NCBI GenBank assembly: GCA_031732795.1 | Contig: JAVMKC010000060.1 | Coordinates: forward strand, 41,822-105,821 | Source: Accumulibacter sp031732795 | GTDB taxonomy: Bacteria > Pseudomonadota > Gammaproteobacteria > Burkholderiales > Rhodocyclaceae | Direction: 5' to 3' | Length of the DNA: 64,000 nt | The notes under the pieces: generated by a model | What the model saw: only the letters and a program-made list of their open reading frames with translations | What the model was told of the DNA's origin: nothing | Databases searched by the model: none | Program-made: the position numbers and the translations under genes | In this document: piece by piece, positions 52,703-60,038 of the stretch | How the letters are laid out: each line of letters begins with the position of its first letter | Position numbering within the stretch: position 1 is the first letter of the stretch

Positions 52703-53050
52703 TTACATTCTCCACAAAATCTGAATCGCCCAACCGGCGTAGCCGACGAGCACCGCCACCGTTGCAATCATCAATAGCAGACGCAGACCGCCGGACTTGA
52801 TGTAATCCATCCAGATATCACGCACCCCGATCCAGGCATGGTAAAAAAGACTGATCAAAAAGAGGAAAGTGGCAAACTTCATGAAGCCGTGCGCGAAGAT
52901 GCTGCGCCATGCTTCGAAGGAGTCCGGCCTGACGAGGGCCAGAACAACCAGGAAAAGAACCGTGTACACGGCCATCACGATGGCCGTCGCCCGCTGGATG
53001 ATCCAGTCCTTGAGGCCGTAATGCGCCCCAACGAGAATACGATTTACCAT
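52703..53050 (-). CDS. sdhD: Succinate dehydrogenase membrane anchor subunit D
   Basis: A protein of 115 residues with three membrane helices (IVMAVYTVLFLVVLALV, FMKFATFLFLISLFYHAWIGVRDIW, RLLLMIATVAVLVGYAGWAIQIL). His in LFYHAWIG is in position to bind haem b, and DIWMDY marks the quinone-site end. Overlaps sdhC by 7 bases. Confidence 0.93.
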   Translation of the reverse strand: MVNRILVGAHYGLKDWIIQRATAIVMAVYTVLFLVVLALVRPDSFEAWRSIFAHGFMKFATFLFLISLFYHAWIGVRDIWMDYIKSGGLRLLLMIATVAVLVGYAGWAIQILWRM

Positions 53051-53436
53051 AGCAGTTTCGCTCCGAGAATCAGGGTCAAGGCAATGCTGACCGCAAAAAC
53101 GATCTTGCTCGACAGCCGGGCCGACTCGAGGTCAATTCCTTTGTGCAGGTCGAGCAGCAGGTAACGGATGCCCGCGCAGAAGTGATGCATGTAGAACCAG
53201 ATCAGGCCCAAGGCGATGATCTTGAGCAGCGGGTGAGCGAGCACGCCTTTGACGGCGGCGAAGGTTTCCGGCGACTGGAGGCTGCCCTGTAACAGCCACA
53301 ACAGAACCGGCAGCAGCAGGAAGATCGAAAAGCCGCTGATGCGGTGGAGAATCGAAAGGATACCCGGCAGGGGTAGCCTGATGGTTGGCAAATCCAAATT
53401 CTTTGGACGCTTCTTCTTGATTGCCATGTCAGTCAT
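53044..53436 (-). CDS. sdhC: Succinate dehydrogenase cytochrome b556 subunit C
   Basis: A protein of 130 residues with the KKRPKNLDLPTIRLPLPGILSILHRISG start typical of betaproteobacterial SdhC and three helices. The haem ligand His is in FYMHHFCAGIRYLLLD. Three ATGs are close. I take the second (53436), which has GAGGG at nine bases; the first is too near that site. It is the first gene of the sdhCDAB-sdhE-gltA transcript. Confidence 0.92.
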   Translation of the reverse strand: MTDMAIKKKRPKNLDLPTIRLPLPGILSILHRISGFSIFLLLPVLLWLLQGSLQSPETFAAVKGVLAHPLLKIIALGLIWFYMHHFCAGIRYLLLDLHKGIDLESARLSSKIVFAVSIALTLILGAKLLW

Positions 53437-53505
53437 GAATGTCATCCCTCATACTTAGTTATGCGGCCGAATCCGTGCCGCTCGACCCCTGCAATAGCAC
53501 GCCCG

Positions 53506-53522
53506 ATTATACTGCAATGCAG
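53506..53522 (-). promoter_or_regulatory. Candidate promoter of the sdh operon
   Basis: On the minus strand a perfect TATAAT (53506-53511) lies 70 bases before sdhC. A small palindrome ctgca-a-tgcag (53512-53522) abuts it upstream and could hold a regulator. The -35 box is poor (tcctaa at about 53529-53534), suggesting activation or weak basal use. Confidence 0.55.
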
Positions 53523-53569
53523 CGTGACTTAGGAATTTCGAACCAAAGCCGACCCTCTTGCAATAGCCG

Positions 53570-54307
53570 CTACCCCAGCTGGTTGTGGTAATGGTAATTG
53601 CGGGTCGAATAGAAGCCTCGCCGCCACTCGACCGGCTTGTTGCCGTAAGTGAAAGTGACTCGCTCGACGAGCAGCAACGGGCTGCCCTCCGAAACCTGCA
53701 ACAACTCCGCGCTGACCCGGTCGGCAGAGACCGCGCGCAGACGCTCGTCGGCACGGATCATCCGTACCCCATAACGGCTTTCGAACAGGCTGTACAAGGA
53801 TTCTCCCGCGCGGAGAACCTCCAGCGACAAATCGGGGAAGAGTTCGCTGGGAAGATAAATCTCGTCAAAAACCACCGCTTCGTCACCCCACTTCAGCAGG
53901 CGACGGACGATGGTGATCGGTGCGCCGGCTTCGAGAGCCAGGATGCGCGCCACGTCGGCGCCGGCTTTCGCCCGCCAGCACTCGAGAGGAACACTCTGGG
54001 AAACCTGCACCCCACCTTCGTTGGACACCAGGCGGAGAAAGCGGAAAAAGGAACCTGGGTCTTTGTGCGTCGCAACAAAAGTTCCTTTGCCCTGTTGGCG
54101 GACCAGCAGATTTTCTGCCGCCATTTCGTCGATTGCCTTGCGCACCGTCCCCTGGCTGACACCAAAACGGGCAGCGAGGTCGGACTCACTGGGAATCGGA
54201 TCGCCCGGTCCCCAGACGCCCGACTCCAGCTGGTGCAGGATCAGTTCCTTGATCTGCCGGTACAAGGGGCTGAAGGTGGGAGAATGCAAAGGCAACGACC
54301 GGCTCAT
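53570..54307 (-). CDS. GntR-family regulator with UTRA domain
   Basis: A protein of 245 residues. A winged-helix GntR DNA-binding domain occupies residues 10-75 (PLYRQIKELILHQLESGVWGPGDPIPSESDLAARFGVSQGTVRKAIDEM). A UTRA ligand domain follows (about 95-240), ending in FTYGNKPVEWRRGFYSTRNYHYHNQLG. UTRA regulators bind small metabolites; in other Betaproteobacteria this gene sits between sdh and mdh. A palindrome in the mdh promoter region is a likely target. The ATG at 54307 has only a weak ribosome binding site, and an alternative GTG lies six codons upstream. Confidence 0.88.
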   Translation of the reverse strand: MSRSLPLHSPTFSPLYRQIKELILHQLESGVWGPGDPIPSESDLAARFGVSQGTVRKAIDEMAAENLLVRQQGKGTFVATHKDPGSFFRFLRLVSNEGGVQVSQSVPLECWRAKAGADVARILALEAGAPITIVRRLLKWGDEAVVFDEIYLPSELFPDLSLEVLRAGESLYSLFESRYGVRMIRADERLRAVSADRVSAELLQVSEGSPLLLVERVTFTYGNKPVEWRRGFYSTRNYHYHNQLG

Positions 54308-54366
54308 GAGTCGCCATTTCAGCACACTTTACCGATGACGTCCACGCGTCTTACAAACACAAAATA

Positions 54367-54420
54367 TCTTATATAAGACATCAGATATATTTGACACTCG
54401 GCGATACGGCACTTTATGAT
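54367..54420 (+). promoter_or_regulatory. mdh promoter with upstream palindromic operator
   Basis: TTGACA (54391-54396), an 18-base spacer and TATGAT (54415-54420) form a near-consensus promoter for mdh, about 120 bases before its ATG. Just upstream is a perfect 12-bp palindrome tcttatataaga (54367-54378), the size and AT-rich style of GntR operators. It also lies in front of the divergent gntR gene, so the regulator may control both. Confidence 0.75.
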
Positions 54421-54543
54421 TCGAGCCGTTTGTTGCCTCCACGAAACCTGGGTTCCGTGGAGTTCGCCAGTCGCTTTCTTGCGCAGTTTTGCTGATTGAT
54501 CTGCTTGATTCTTCTCGCTCACCACTAGACAGGAGCCCGCATC

Positions 54544-55530
54544 ATGTCCAAAGCCCCCATGCGCGTCGCAGTCACCGGCGCCGCCGGTCAAATCGGTTAC
54601 AGCCTGCTTTTCCGGATTGCTTCCGGCGAAATGCTCGGCAAAGACCAGCCGGTCATCCTTCAATTGCTCGACCTGCCGCAAGCCCAGAAGGCTTGTCAGG
54701 GTGTGATCATGGAACTCGAAGACTGCGCGTTCCCGCTGTTGGCCGGCATGTTCGCCACCGATGATCCGGCGATTGCGTTCAAGGATGCCGACGTCTGCCT
54801 GTTGGTTGGTGCCCGTCCGCGCGGACCGGGAATGGAGCGTGCCGATCTGCTGACTGCCAACGGCGCCATTTTCACTGTCCAGGGCAAGGCCATCGCCGAA
54901 AACGCCAAAGAGAACGTGCGCGTTCTGGTCGTCGGCAATCCCTGCAACACCAATGCGTTGATCGCCGGCGCGGCGGCGCGCAAGGTTGGGCGCACCAATC
55001 CGGCCAACTATCACGGCATGCTGCGTCTGGATCACAACCGTGCTTTGTCGCAACTCGCCGCCAAGACCGGCCGTCCCGTGTCCAGCTTCAAGCAATTGGT
55101 GGTCTGGGGGAACCATTCGCCGACGATGTACGCCGACTATCGCAACTGCACGTCCAATGGCGACAATGTCAAGCAACTGATCAATGATGCCGAGTGGAAC
55201 AACGACGTTTTCCTGCCAACCGTCGGCAAGCGCGGCGCGGCGATCATCGATGCTCGCGGGCTGTCTTCCGCCGCTTCGGCCGCCAACGCGGCGATCGATC
55301 ACGTTCGTGACTGGGTTCTCGGTTCGGACGAGTGGGTGACGATGGGTGTGCCTTCCGATGGTTCATATGGCATTCCGGCCGGCATCGTTTTCGGTTTCCC
55401 GTGCGAATGCAAAGGCGGCAGCTTCAAGATCATCCAGGGCATCGAGATTGACGACTACTCGCGCGAAAAAATGAACAAGACGCTCAAGGAATTGACCGAC
55501 GAAGCCGACGCCGTTAAAGACATGCTTTAA
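54544..55530 (+). CDS. mdh: Malate dehydrogenase (NAD)
   Basis: A protein of 328 residues of the longer MDH type 2. The NAD site is GAAGQIGYSLLFRIASGEMLG, catalytic Asp/His are in LRLDHNRALSQLA and VVWGNHSPTMY, and the substrate Arg residues are in GARPRGPGMERADLL. It oxidises malate to oxaloacetate. CAGGAG precedes the ATG. It is transcribed alone from a strong promoter and followed by an intrinsic terminator. Confidence 0.97.
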   Translation: MSKAPMRVAVTGAAGQIGYSLLFRIASGEMLGKDQPVILQLLDLPQAQKACQGVIMELEDCAFPLLAGMFATDDPAIAFKDADVCLLVGARPRGPGMERADLLTANGAIFTVQGKAIAENAKENVRVLVVGNPCNTNALIAGAAARKVGRTNPANYHGMLRLDHNRALSQLAAKTGRPVSSFKQLVVWGNHSPTMYADYRNCTSNGDNVKQLINDAEWNNDVFLPTVGKRGAAIIDARGLSSAASAANAAIDHVRDWVLGSDEWVTMGVPSDGSYGIPAGIVFGFPCECKGGSFKIIQGIEIDDYSREKMNKTLKELTDEADAVKDML

Positions 55531-55552
55531 TCGTTTTCTCCTGGTGCACTTG

Positions 55553-55577
55553 GCCGCGGCTCGTCCGCGGCTTTTTC
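55553..55577 (+). terminator. mdh terminator
   Basis: Perfect 7-bp stem gccgcgg (55553-55559) with ccgcggc (55565-55571), five-base loop, then TTTTT, 22 bases after the mdh stop. Confidence 0.88.
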
Positions 55578-55643
55578 GTTTGTCGTTTTGCGCTGCGTAG
55601 CGCAAAAGCAGCCGATGGCCACTGTTATGGAGACGTGCCCACC

Positions 55644-56627
55644 ATGCGTCACCCCAGTCAAGTCCTTTTCGCCGGCGAGAAGATTTTTCCTCTGCTGCCC
55701 GCCGTCGATCACTATGCCGGTTCCGAAAAGCTGATCCGCAAAGCGCTTGCGTTGCAACAAAAACTCGGGCCGATTTTCGACATTACCTGCGATTGCGAAG
55801 ATGGCGCTCATGCCGGCGCCAATCGTCAGCATGCCGAAATGGTCGCCGCACTGATCGCCGGCGATGAAAACCGCTACGGTCGGGTTGGCGTACGCATCCA
55901 CGATGTCTCCCACCCGCATTGGCAGCAGGATCTTGAAATCATCGTTCCCGTCGCCGGTAACAGCCTGGCGTTCGTCACCCTGCCGAAAGTCAGCGGCAGC
56001 GAGGATGTCCGATTGTTGATCCGTCACCTGGATCGGATTTGCGCCACTGCCGGTCTGCTGCGCCCGATCCCGCTGCACATCCTGATCGAAACACACGGCG
56101 CCTTGCGCCAAGCGTGGGAGATTGCCGCCATTCCAACGGTCGAATCGCTGGATTTCGGCTTGATGGATTTTGTCAGCAGCCATCATGGCGCCATCCCGGC
56201 AGCCGCGATGAGCAGTCCCGGTCAGTTCGAACATCCGCTGGTCGTTCGCGCCAAGGGCGAAATCGCCAGCGCCGCTCTTGCCAATGGCGTTGTTCCTTCG
56301 CACAACGTCACCACCGAACTTCGCGACCTCGATCATATTCGTAACGATGCCCATCGAGCGCGCACCGAATTCGGATTTTTGCGCATGTGGAGCATTCACC
56401 CGAACCAGATCATCCCGATCGTCGAAGCGATGCGTCCGGATTTCTCTGAAGTCGAAACCGCCACCGCCATTCTCATCGCCGCGCAGAACGTCGATTGGGC
56501 GCCGATCGAACACCAGGGTCGTCTGCACGACCGCGCCTCGTACCGCTATTACTGGGAGTTGCTGGCACGTGCGCAGGCGACCGGCATGACGCTGCCCGCG
56601 GAAGCGCTGTCGCGTTTCTTCAATTGA
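55644..56627 (+). CDS. CitE-like HpcH/HpaI aldolase-family lyase
   Basis: A protein of 327 residues with the CitE-like TIM barrel. Family residues are the substrate Arg in ALALQQKLGPIFDITCDCEDGAH, Glu in ILIETHGAL, the metal Asp in LDFGLMDFVSSHHG and the WSIHPNQIIPI signature. This family splits citramalyl-, malyl- or citryl-CoA. A citrate lyase role is unlikely, since no citD or citF is nearby. Next to mdh, an L-malyl-CoA or citramalyl-CoA lyase role is more likely (inference). ATG at 55644 is preferred to the GTG at 55635, though GGAGA lies near both. Confidence 0.82.
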   Translation: MRHPSQVLFAGEKIFPLLPAVDHYAGSEKLIRKALALQQKLGPIFDITCDCEDGAHAGANRQHAEMVAALIAGDENRYGRVGVRIHDVSHPHWQQDLEIIVPVAGNSLAFVTLPKVSGSEDVRLLIRHLDRICATAGLLRPIPLHILIETHGALRQAWEIAAIPTVESLDFGLMDFVSSHHGAIPAAAMSSPGQFEHPLVVRAKGEIASAALANGVVPSHNVTTELRDLDHIRNDAHRARTEFGFLRMWSIHPNQIIPIVEAMRPDFSEVETATAILIAAQNVDWAPIEHQGRLHDRASYRYYWELLARAQATGMTLPAEALSRFFN

Positions 56628-56631
56628 AACG

Positions 56632-56994
56632 ATGGATGTTCTCACCGAATTGACAGCGGCGATGCGCAGTTTTCGCGACGAACGCGACTGGGCGCAGTTT
56701 CACACTCTGCGTCACCTGATCGTCTCGCTCAACCTGGAGGCCGGCGAATTGCTCGAGCTCACCCAGTGGCAGAGCGACGAGGATCTGCTCGCGTTGCTCG
56801 ACAATCCGGTAAAGCACGAAGCGTTACGCGACGAGTGCGCCGACGTATTGCTCTACCTGCTGTTGATCGCCGACCAGGCGGGAATCGACCTCGCAGACGC
56901 CGCGCGCATCAAACTGGGCAAAAACGCCGTCAAATATCCGATTGACCGGTGCTACGGATCGAGCCGCAAATATTCCGCAACCGACGACTCTTGA
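56632..56994 (+). CDS. MazG-like nucleotide pyrophosphohydrolase
   Basis: A protein of 120 residues with the helical MazG/dCTPase core. The LNLEAGELLELTQW helix supplies the ExxE metal site, and LRDECADVLLYLLLIADQ supplies the ExxD site. The family cleaves non-canonical or excess dNTPs to monophosphates (house-cleaning), with a dCTPase-like subgroup. It starts 4 bases after the CitE-like gene, probably on the same mRNA without a functional link. Confidence 0.87.
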   Translation: MDVLTELTAAMRSFRDERDWAQFHTLRHLIVSLNLEAGELLELTQWQSDEDLLALLDNPVKHEALRDECADVLLYLLLIADQAGIDLADAARIKLGKNAVKYPIDRCYGSSRKYSATDDS

Positions 56995-57014
56995 ACAAAA
57001 CAGAACGACCCCAT

Positions 57015-57857
57015 TCACTCGTCTGAACCAGCCAGCGTAAACCCGGCACCAGAGTCGGCCGCCAGCGCCTGCACCAGAAAAGGCAAGGTTTCACGCAAGG
57101 TGGCCATCAGGGTCCACGGCGGATTGACCACCAGAACGCCGCTGCCGTGCATCCCGTAGCCATCCGGCGTAGGGGTGCGCACGCGCAGGCCGACTTGCAG
57201 CCAACGGCCTTGTGACACACGCACCAGGCGAGTCGGCAAATCATGCGCCTCTCGACGCGTCAACTGCGGGTACCAGAGCATGAACACGCCGGTCGAAAAA
57301 CGTTGCAGACCGTCCTTCAACGCCTGCACCACCCGCTCATAATCCCCTTTCTCTTCGTAGGACGGATCAATCAACACCAATGCCCGTCGTGTCGGCGGCG
57401 GCAGCAGCGCTTTGAGACCGGCAAAGCCGTCGGCCTGATCGACCATTACCCGCCGGTCTCCACTGATCGCTTCCCGCAAGTGAAGAACATCGCGGCCATG
57501 CCGTTCGAACAGTCGCAAGCGGTCATCGGCGCGCATCGTCATCCGTGCCAACTGCGGCGAGCCGGGGTAGGTTTTCAGCCGGCCATCGATATTGGCGGCA
57601 CGCACCACCGCCAAATAGTCGCCAACGGCTGCCGGAAACTGGCGTAACGGCCACAGCCGTCCGATGCCGTCGCCAAACTCGCCAAGTTTGAGCGCCTGCG
57701 CCGAATCAAGCGCATAGTCGCCAGCTCCGGCATGAGTGTCGATATACCAGAAAGGTTTCTCCTTCTGCCCAAGATAGCGAGTCAATTGCAACAAAATCAT
57801 ATGCTTGAGAACGTCGGCATGATTCCCGGCGTGAAAAGCGTGTCGATAGCTAAGCAT
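57015..57857 (-). CDS. rlmJ: 23S rRNA (adenine-2030-N6)-methyltransferase
   Basis: A protein of 280 residues with the RlmJ start LSYRHAFHAGNHADVLKHMILLQL, the SAM site THAGAGDYAL and the catalytic motif DPSYE, where E. coli-type enzymes have DPPYE. The single change Pro to Ser keeps the motif's aromatic and Asp. It methylates A2030 of 23S rRNA. The C-terminus has the expected GSGVLVVNPPWTL segment. It is read toward the MazG-like gene, with the stops 20 bases apart. Confidence 0.93.
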   Translation of the reverse strand: MLSYRHAFHAGNHADVLKHMILLQLTRYLGQKEKPFWYIDTHAGAGDYALDSAQALKLGEFGDGIGRLWPLRQFPAAVGDYLAVVRAANIDGRLKTYPGSPQLARMTMRADDRLRLFERHGRDVLHLREAISGDRRVMVDQADGFAGLKALLPPPTRRALVLIDPSYEEKGDYERVVQALKDGLQRFSTGVFMLWYPQLTRREAHDLPTRLVRVSQGRWLQVGLRVRTPTPDGYGMHGSGVLVVNPPWTLMATLRETLPFLVQALAADSGAGFTLAGSDE

Positions 57858-58159
57858 GAACTCGAGTCCAGAAAGCCCGCGGAGGAAAGAAGTCTACCTG
57901 CAAAACGACCTCACCCTCTGATCTCGCCACCGATCGATTGCGATGTACCGCCTGAACATATCTCACCTCAGCTCGGGACAAGCCACTTGGAAAAGCAAGG
58001 CTACGCCATTGATGTCATGAGGATAATCGGCCCAATACTTTCGCAGATTGGGGTTTCGAACATGATCAACCGGGAAACGAGGCGTTACGCGCGATTGCTC
58101 TGCACCAAAGCGGCACTTGCCGACGTTTCGGCTACACTCGCCACTTTTTTCCCGATACC
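57858..58159. other. Intergenic region between divergent rlmJ and transporter genes
   Basis: About 300 bases with promoters for both flanking genes expected. A short plus frame (57732-58199) shows no domain and overlaps rlmJ, so it is not called. No terminator or repeat is seen. Confidence 0.45.
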
Positions 58160-59074
58160 ATGCGCTTGCGCCGCTGGCAGGCCAATTTGTTGTTGTTGAC
58201 CGTGGCTCTGATCTGGGGTTCGGCCTTCGTCGCCCAGTCAGCCGGCATGGCCAGTGTCGGACCACTGACTTTCACCGGTCTGCGTTTTCTGCTCGGCGCG
58301 CTGGTGGTCGCGCCGCTGGCTTGGTGGGAATGGCGGACACGGACCGAACGCGGCACGCCGACGGCTGGCGGTGACGCTGCCAGCGTCTTCGCTCTTGGCG
58401 TGTTGCTGATGCTCGGCGCGGTTTTTCAGCAGATCGGCATCATCGACACCACCGTCACCAACGCCGGTTTGCTGACCGCGCTCTACGTGCCACTGGTGCC
58501 GCTACTGGTCTGGTTCATTGATCGCCGCTTGCCCCACTGGTCGGTATGGCCGAGTTCTTTCGGTTGCGTACTCGGTACGGCGTTGATTTCCGGGCAGGGG
58601 TTTTCGCCTCCCGGTGTCGGCGACGCGTGGGTGATCGGCAGCAGTTTTTTCTGGGCCTTGCACGTGTTGTTCGTCGGCCGCCTGGCTGAGCGTCTATCGG
58701 CACCGTTTCTCGTCGCCGCCGGCCAGTTTTTCGTCTGCGGCCTGCTCAGCCTGTTGGCAGCCAGTTGCTGGGAAACGGCGACCCTGGCCGGGCTACGGCA
58801 AGCCTGGTTGCCAATCGTTTATACCGGAGTGGTCTCGGTCGGCATCGGTTTTTCGGCGCAGGTGGTCGGCCAGCGTTACGCGCAGCCAGCCGAAGCCGCG
58901 ATCATTCTGTCGGCGGAAACGGTTTTTGCCGGCTTGTTCGGCTTCCTGTTGCTCGGCGAAAGACTGGCCGACAGCGGTCTGGTCGGCGCCGCGCTGATTT
59001 TGGGGTGTCTGCTGACCGTGCAATTGTTGCCGGTTTCCGACGTCCGAGGGCGATCTGACGACAAGAAAAAATAA
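58160..59074 (+). CDS. EamA/DMT-family transporter
   Basis: A protein of 304 residues with ten hydrophobic helices in two EamA repeats (residues about 5-140 and 150-290). The N-terminal repeat has LIWGSAFVAQSAGM and LRFLLGALVVAPLA, and the C-terminal repeat has YTGVVSVGIGFSAQVVGQRYAQPAEAAIILSAETVFAGLFG. DMT proteins export amino acids, nucleosides or drugs; substrate cannot be told. The stop overlaps a terminator that reads on the opposite strand. Confidence 0.88.
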   Translation: MRLRRWQANLLLLTVALIWGSAFVAQSAGMASVGPLTFTGLRFLLGALVVAPLAWWEWRTRTERGTPTAGGDAASVFALGVLLMLGAVFQQIGIIDTTVTNAGLLTALYVPLVPLLVWFIDRRLPHWSVWPSSFGCVLGTALISGQGFSPPGVGDAWVIGSSFFWALHVLFVGRLAERLSAPFLVAAGQFFVCGLLSLLAASCWETATLAGLRQAWLPIVYTGVVSVGIGFSAQVVGQRYAQPAEAAIILSAETVFAGLFGFLLLGERLADSGLVGAALILGCLLTVQLLPVSDVRGRSDDKKK

Positions 59075-59096
59075 AGGCCCGCTGGTGACGGGCCTT
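59064..59096 (-). terminator. Terminator of the prepilin-like gene
   Basis: Perfect 8-bp stem aaggcccg (59074-59081) with cgggcctt (59089-59096). On the minus strand it is followed by TTATTTTTTC, so it ends transcription of the prepilin-like gene at 59134. It overlaps the transporter stop codon. Confidence 0.82.
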
Positions 59097-59133
59097 GAGT
59101 AGCGTCGGACAGTGATGTCAAAAGATCAAAAGG

Positions 59134-59850
59134 TCAATAACCGACGCAGACCGTATAGCTATCCGAATCTACGACACTGGTGTTGGCAACGGGGTTGCCC
59201 GGGGCATCCCCACTGACGGCCTGGACTGAGCCGGTGGCGGTGTTGCCGTCATCCATGGTGATTTCGATCTGCTTGACATAGCGCCCAAGGATGCCACTTG
59301 AACAGACGAAAAACGAACCGCGCATGCCGGTGATGAACGCCGAACTCTGAATACCCATCCGGCCGCCCTCCGAATTGCGGGGAACGTAGCCGGTCGCATC
59401 GGGCGTGGTGGTTGGAATCACGGTCGGGCCGGAGGCCAGATTGGCTAACCGCAGATGCTGCCACAGAATATAGGTTTCATTATCCGTACTGTCGCTGGTG
59501 AAGACCCCGTCTATCCGGCCGTTGTTCGGCACGCAGGTCGTCGAAGTGGAGCCGGAGCCCGCGCTACAAGCCGTGGCCACCGAAGTCACTGAAGAACCGG
59601 AACCCGTGGAACCGAACGCCGCCGTCAATTGCGACGCATTCTGGTCGCCGGGCATCGATTTGAAACGATCCTGATAGGCGTAGACCATTGTCGAATAACT
59701 GCGGAAATCTTCGATCAACCGCTTGACCTTGGCGCTGTTGATCAGTTCCTGCCCTTTGAGGACCCCGCCGAGCAGCAGTCCGATGATGACGAGTACAATC
59801 GCGATTTCGACCAGGGTGAAACCGGATTGCTGTTTTTTCAGTTCCCTCAT
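59134..59850 (-). CDS. Prepilin-like protein (type IV pilin or type II pseudopilin N-terminus)
   Basis: A protein of 238 residues. Residues 1-10 are the basic leader ending in G, cleaved before FTLVEIAIVLVIIGLLLGGVLKG, whose Glu5 is the N-methylated pilin signature. The mature domain is Ser/Thr-rich (SGSGSTSTTC, TGSGSSVTSV) and contains four Cys that could form disulfides. It resembles major or minor pseudopilins of unlinked systems; no pil or gsp genes adjoin. GGAG precedes ATG at 59850. Possibly a minor pilin used in adhesion or DNA uptake (inference). Confidence 0.85.
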   Translation of the reverse strand: MRELKKQQSGFTLVEIAIVLVIIGLLLGGVLKGQELINSAKVKRLIEDFRSYSTMVYAYQDRFKSMPGDQNASQLTAAFGSTGSGSSVTSVATACSAGSGSTSTTCVPNNGRIDGVFTSDSTDNETYILWQHLRLANLASGPTVIPTTTPDATGYVPRNSEGGRMGIQSSAFITGMRGSFFVCSSGILGRYVKQIEITMDDGNTATGSVQAVSGDAPGNPVANTSVVDSDSYTVCVGY

Positions 59851-60038
59851 TGCTTTCTCCGTGCGCGGGTACAATCCCCATCATTCCAAAGCATGTTCCA
59901 TGCCAGAAATTTTGTCTGGTTTAGTGTCGGTTTGCTGGCCAGCGCTCAAAAAAGTGTCGGCTTTTCGACATTGATGACCGGAGTTCGACGTCGGCAGGCG
60001 ACAAATGAGGCGCGGCTGCCGTGGGCCGCTTTCCGACC

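Noticed and set aside
57732..58199. A 155-codon frame in the rlmJ/transporter gap
   Set aside because: Half of it lies antisense to rlmJ; the rest lacks features and a ribosome binding site.
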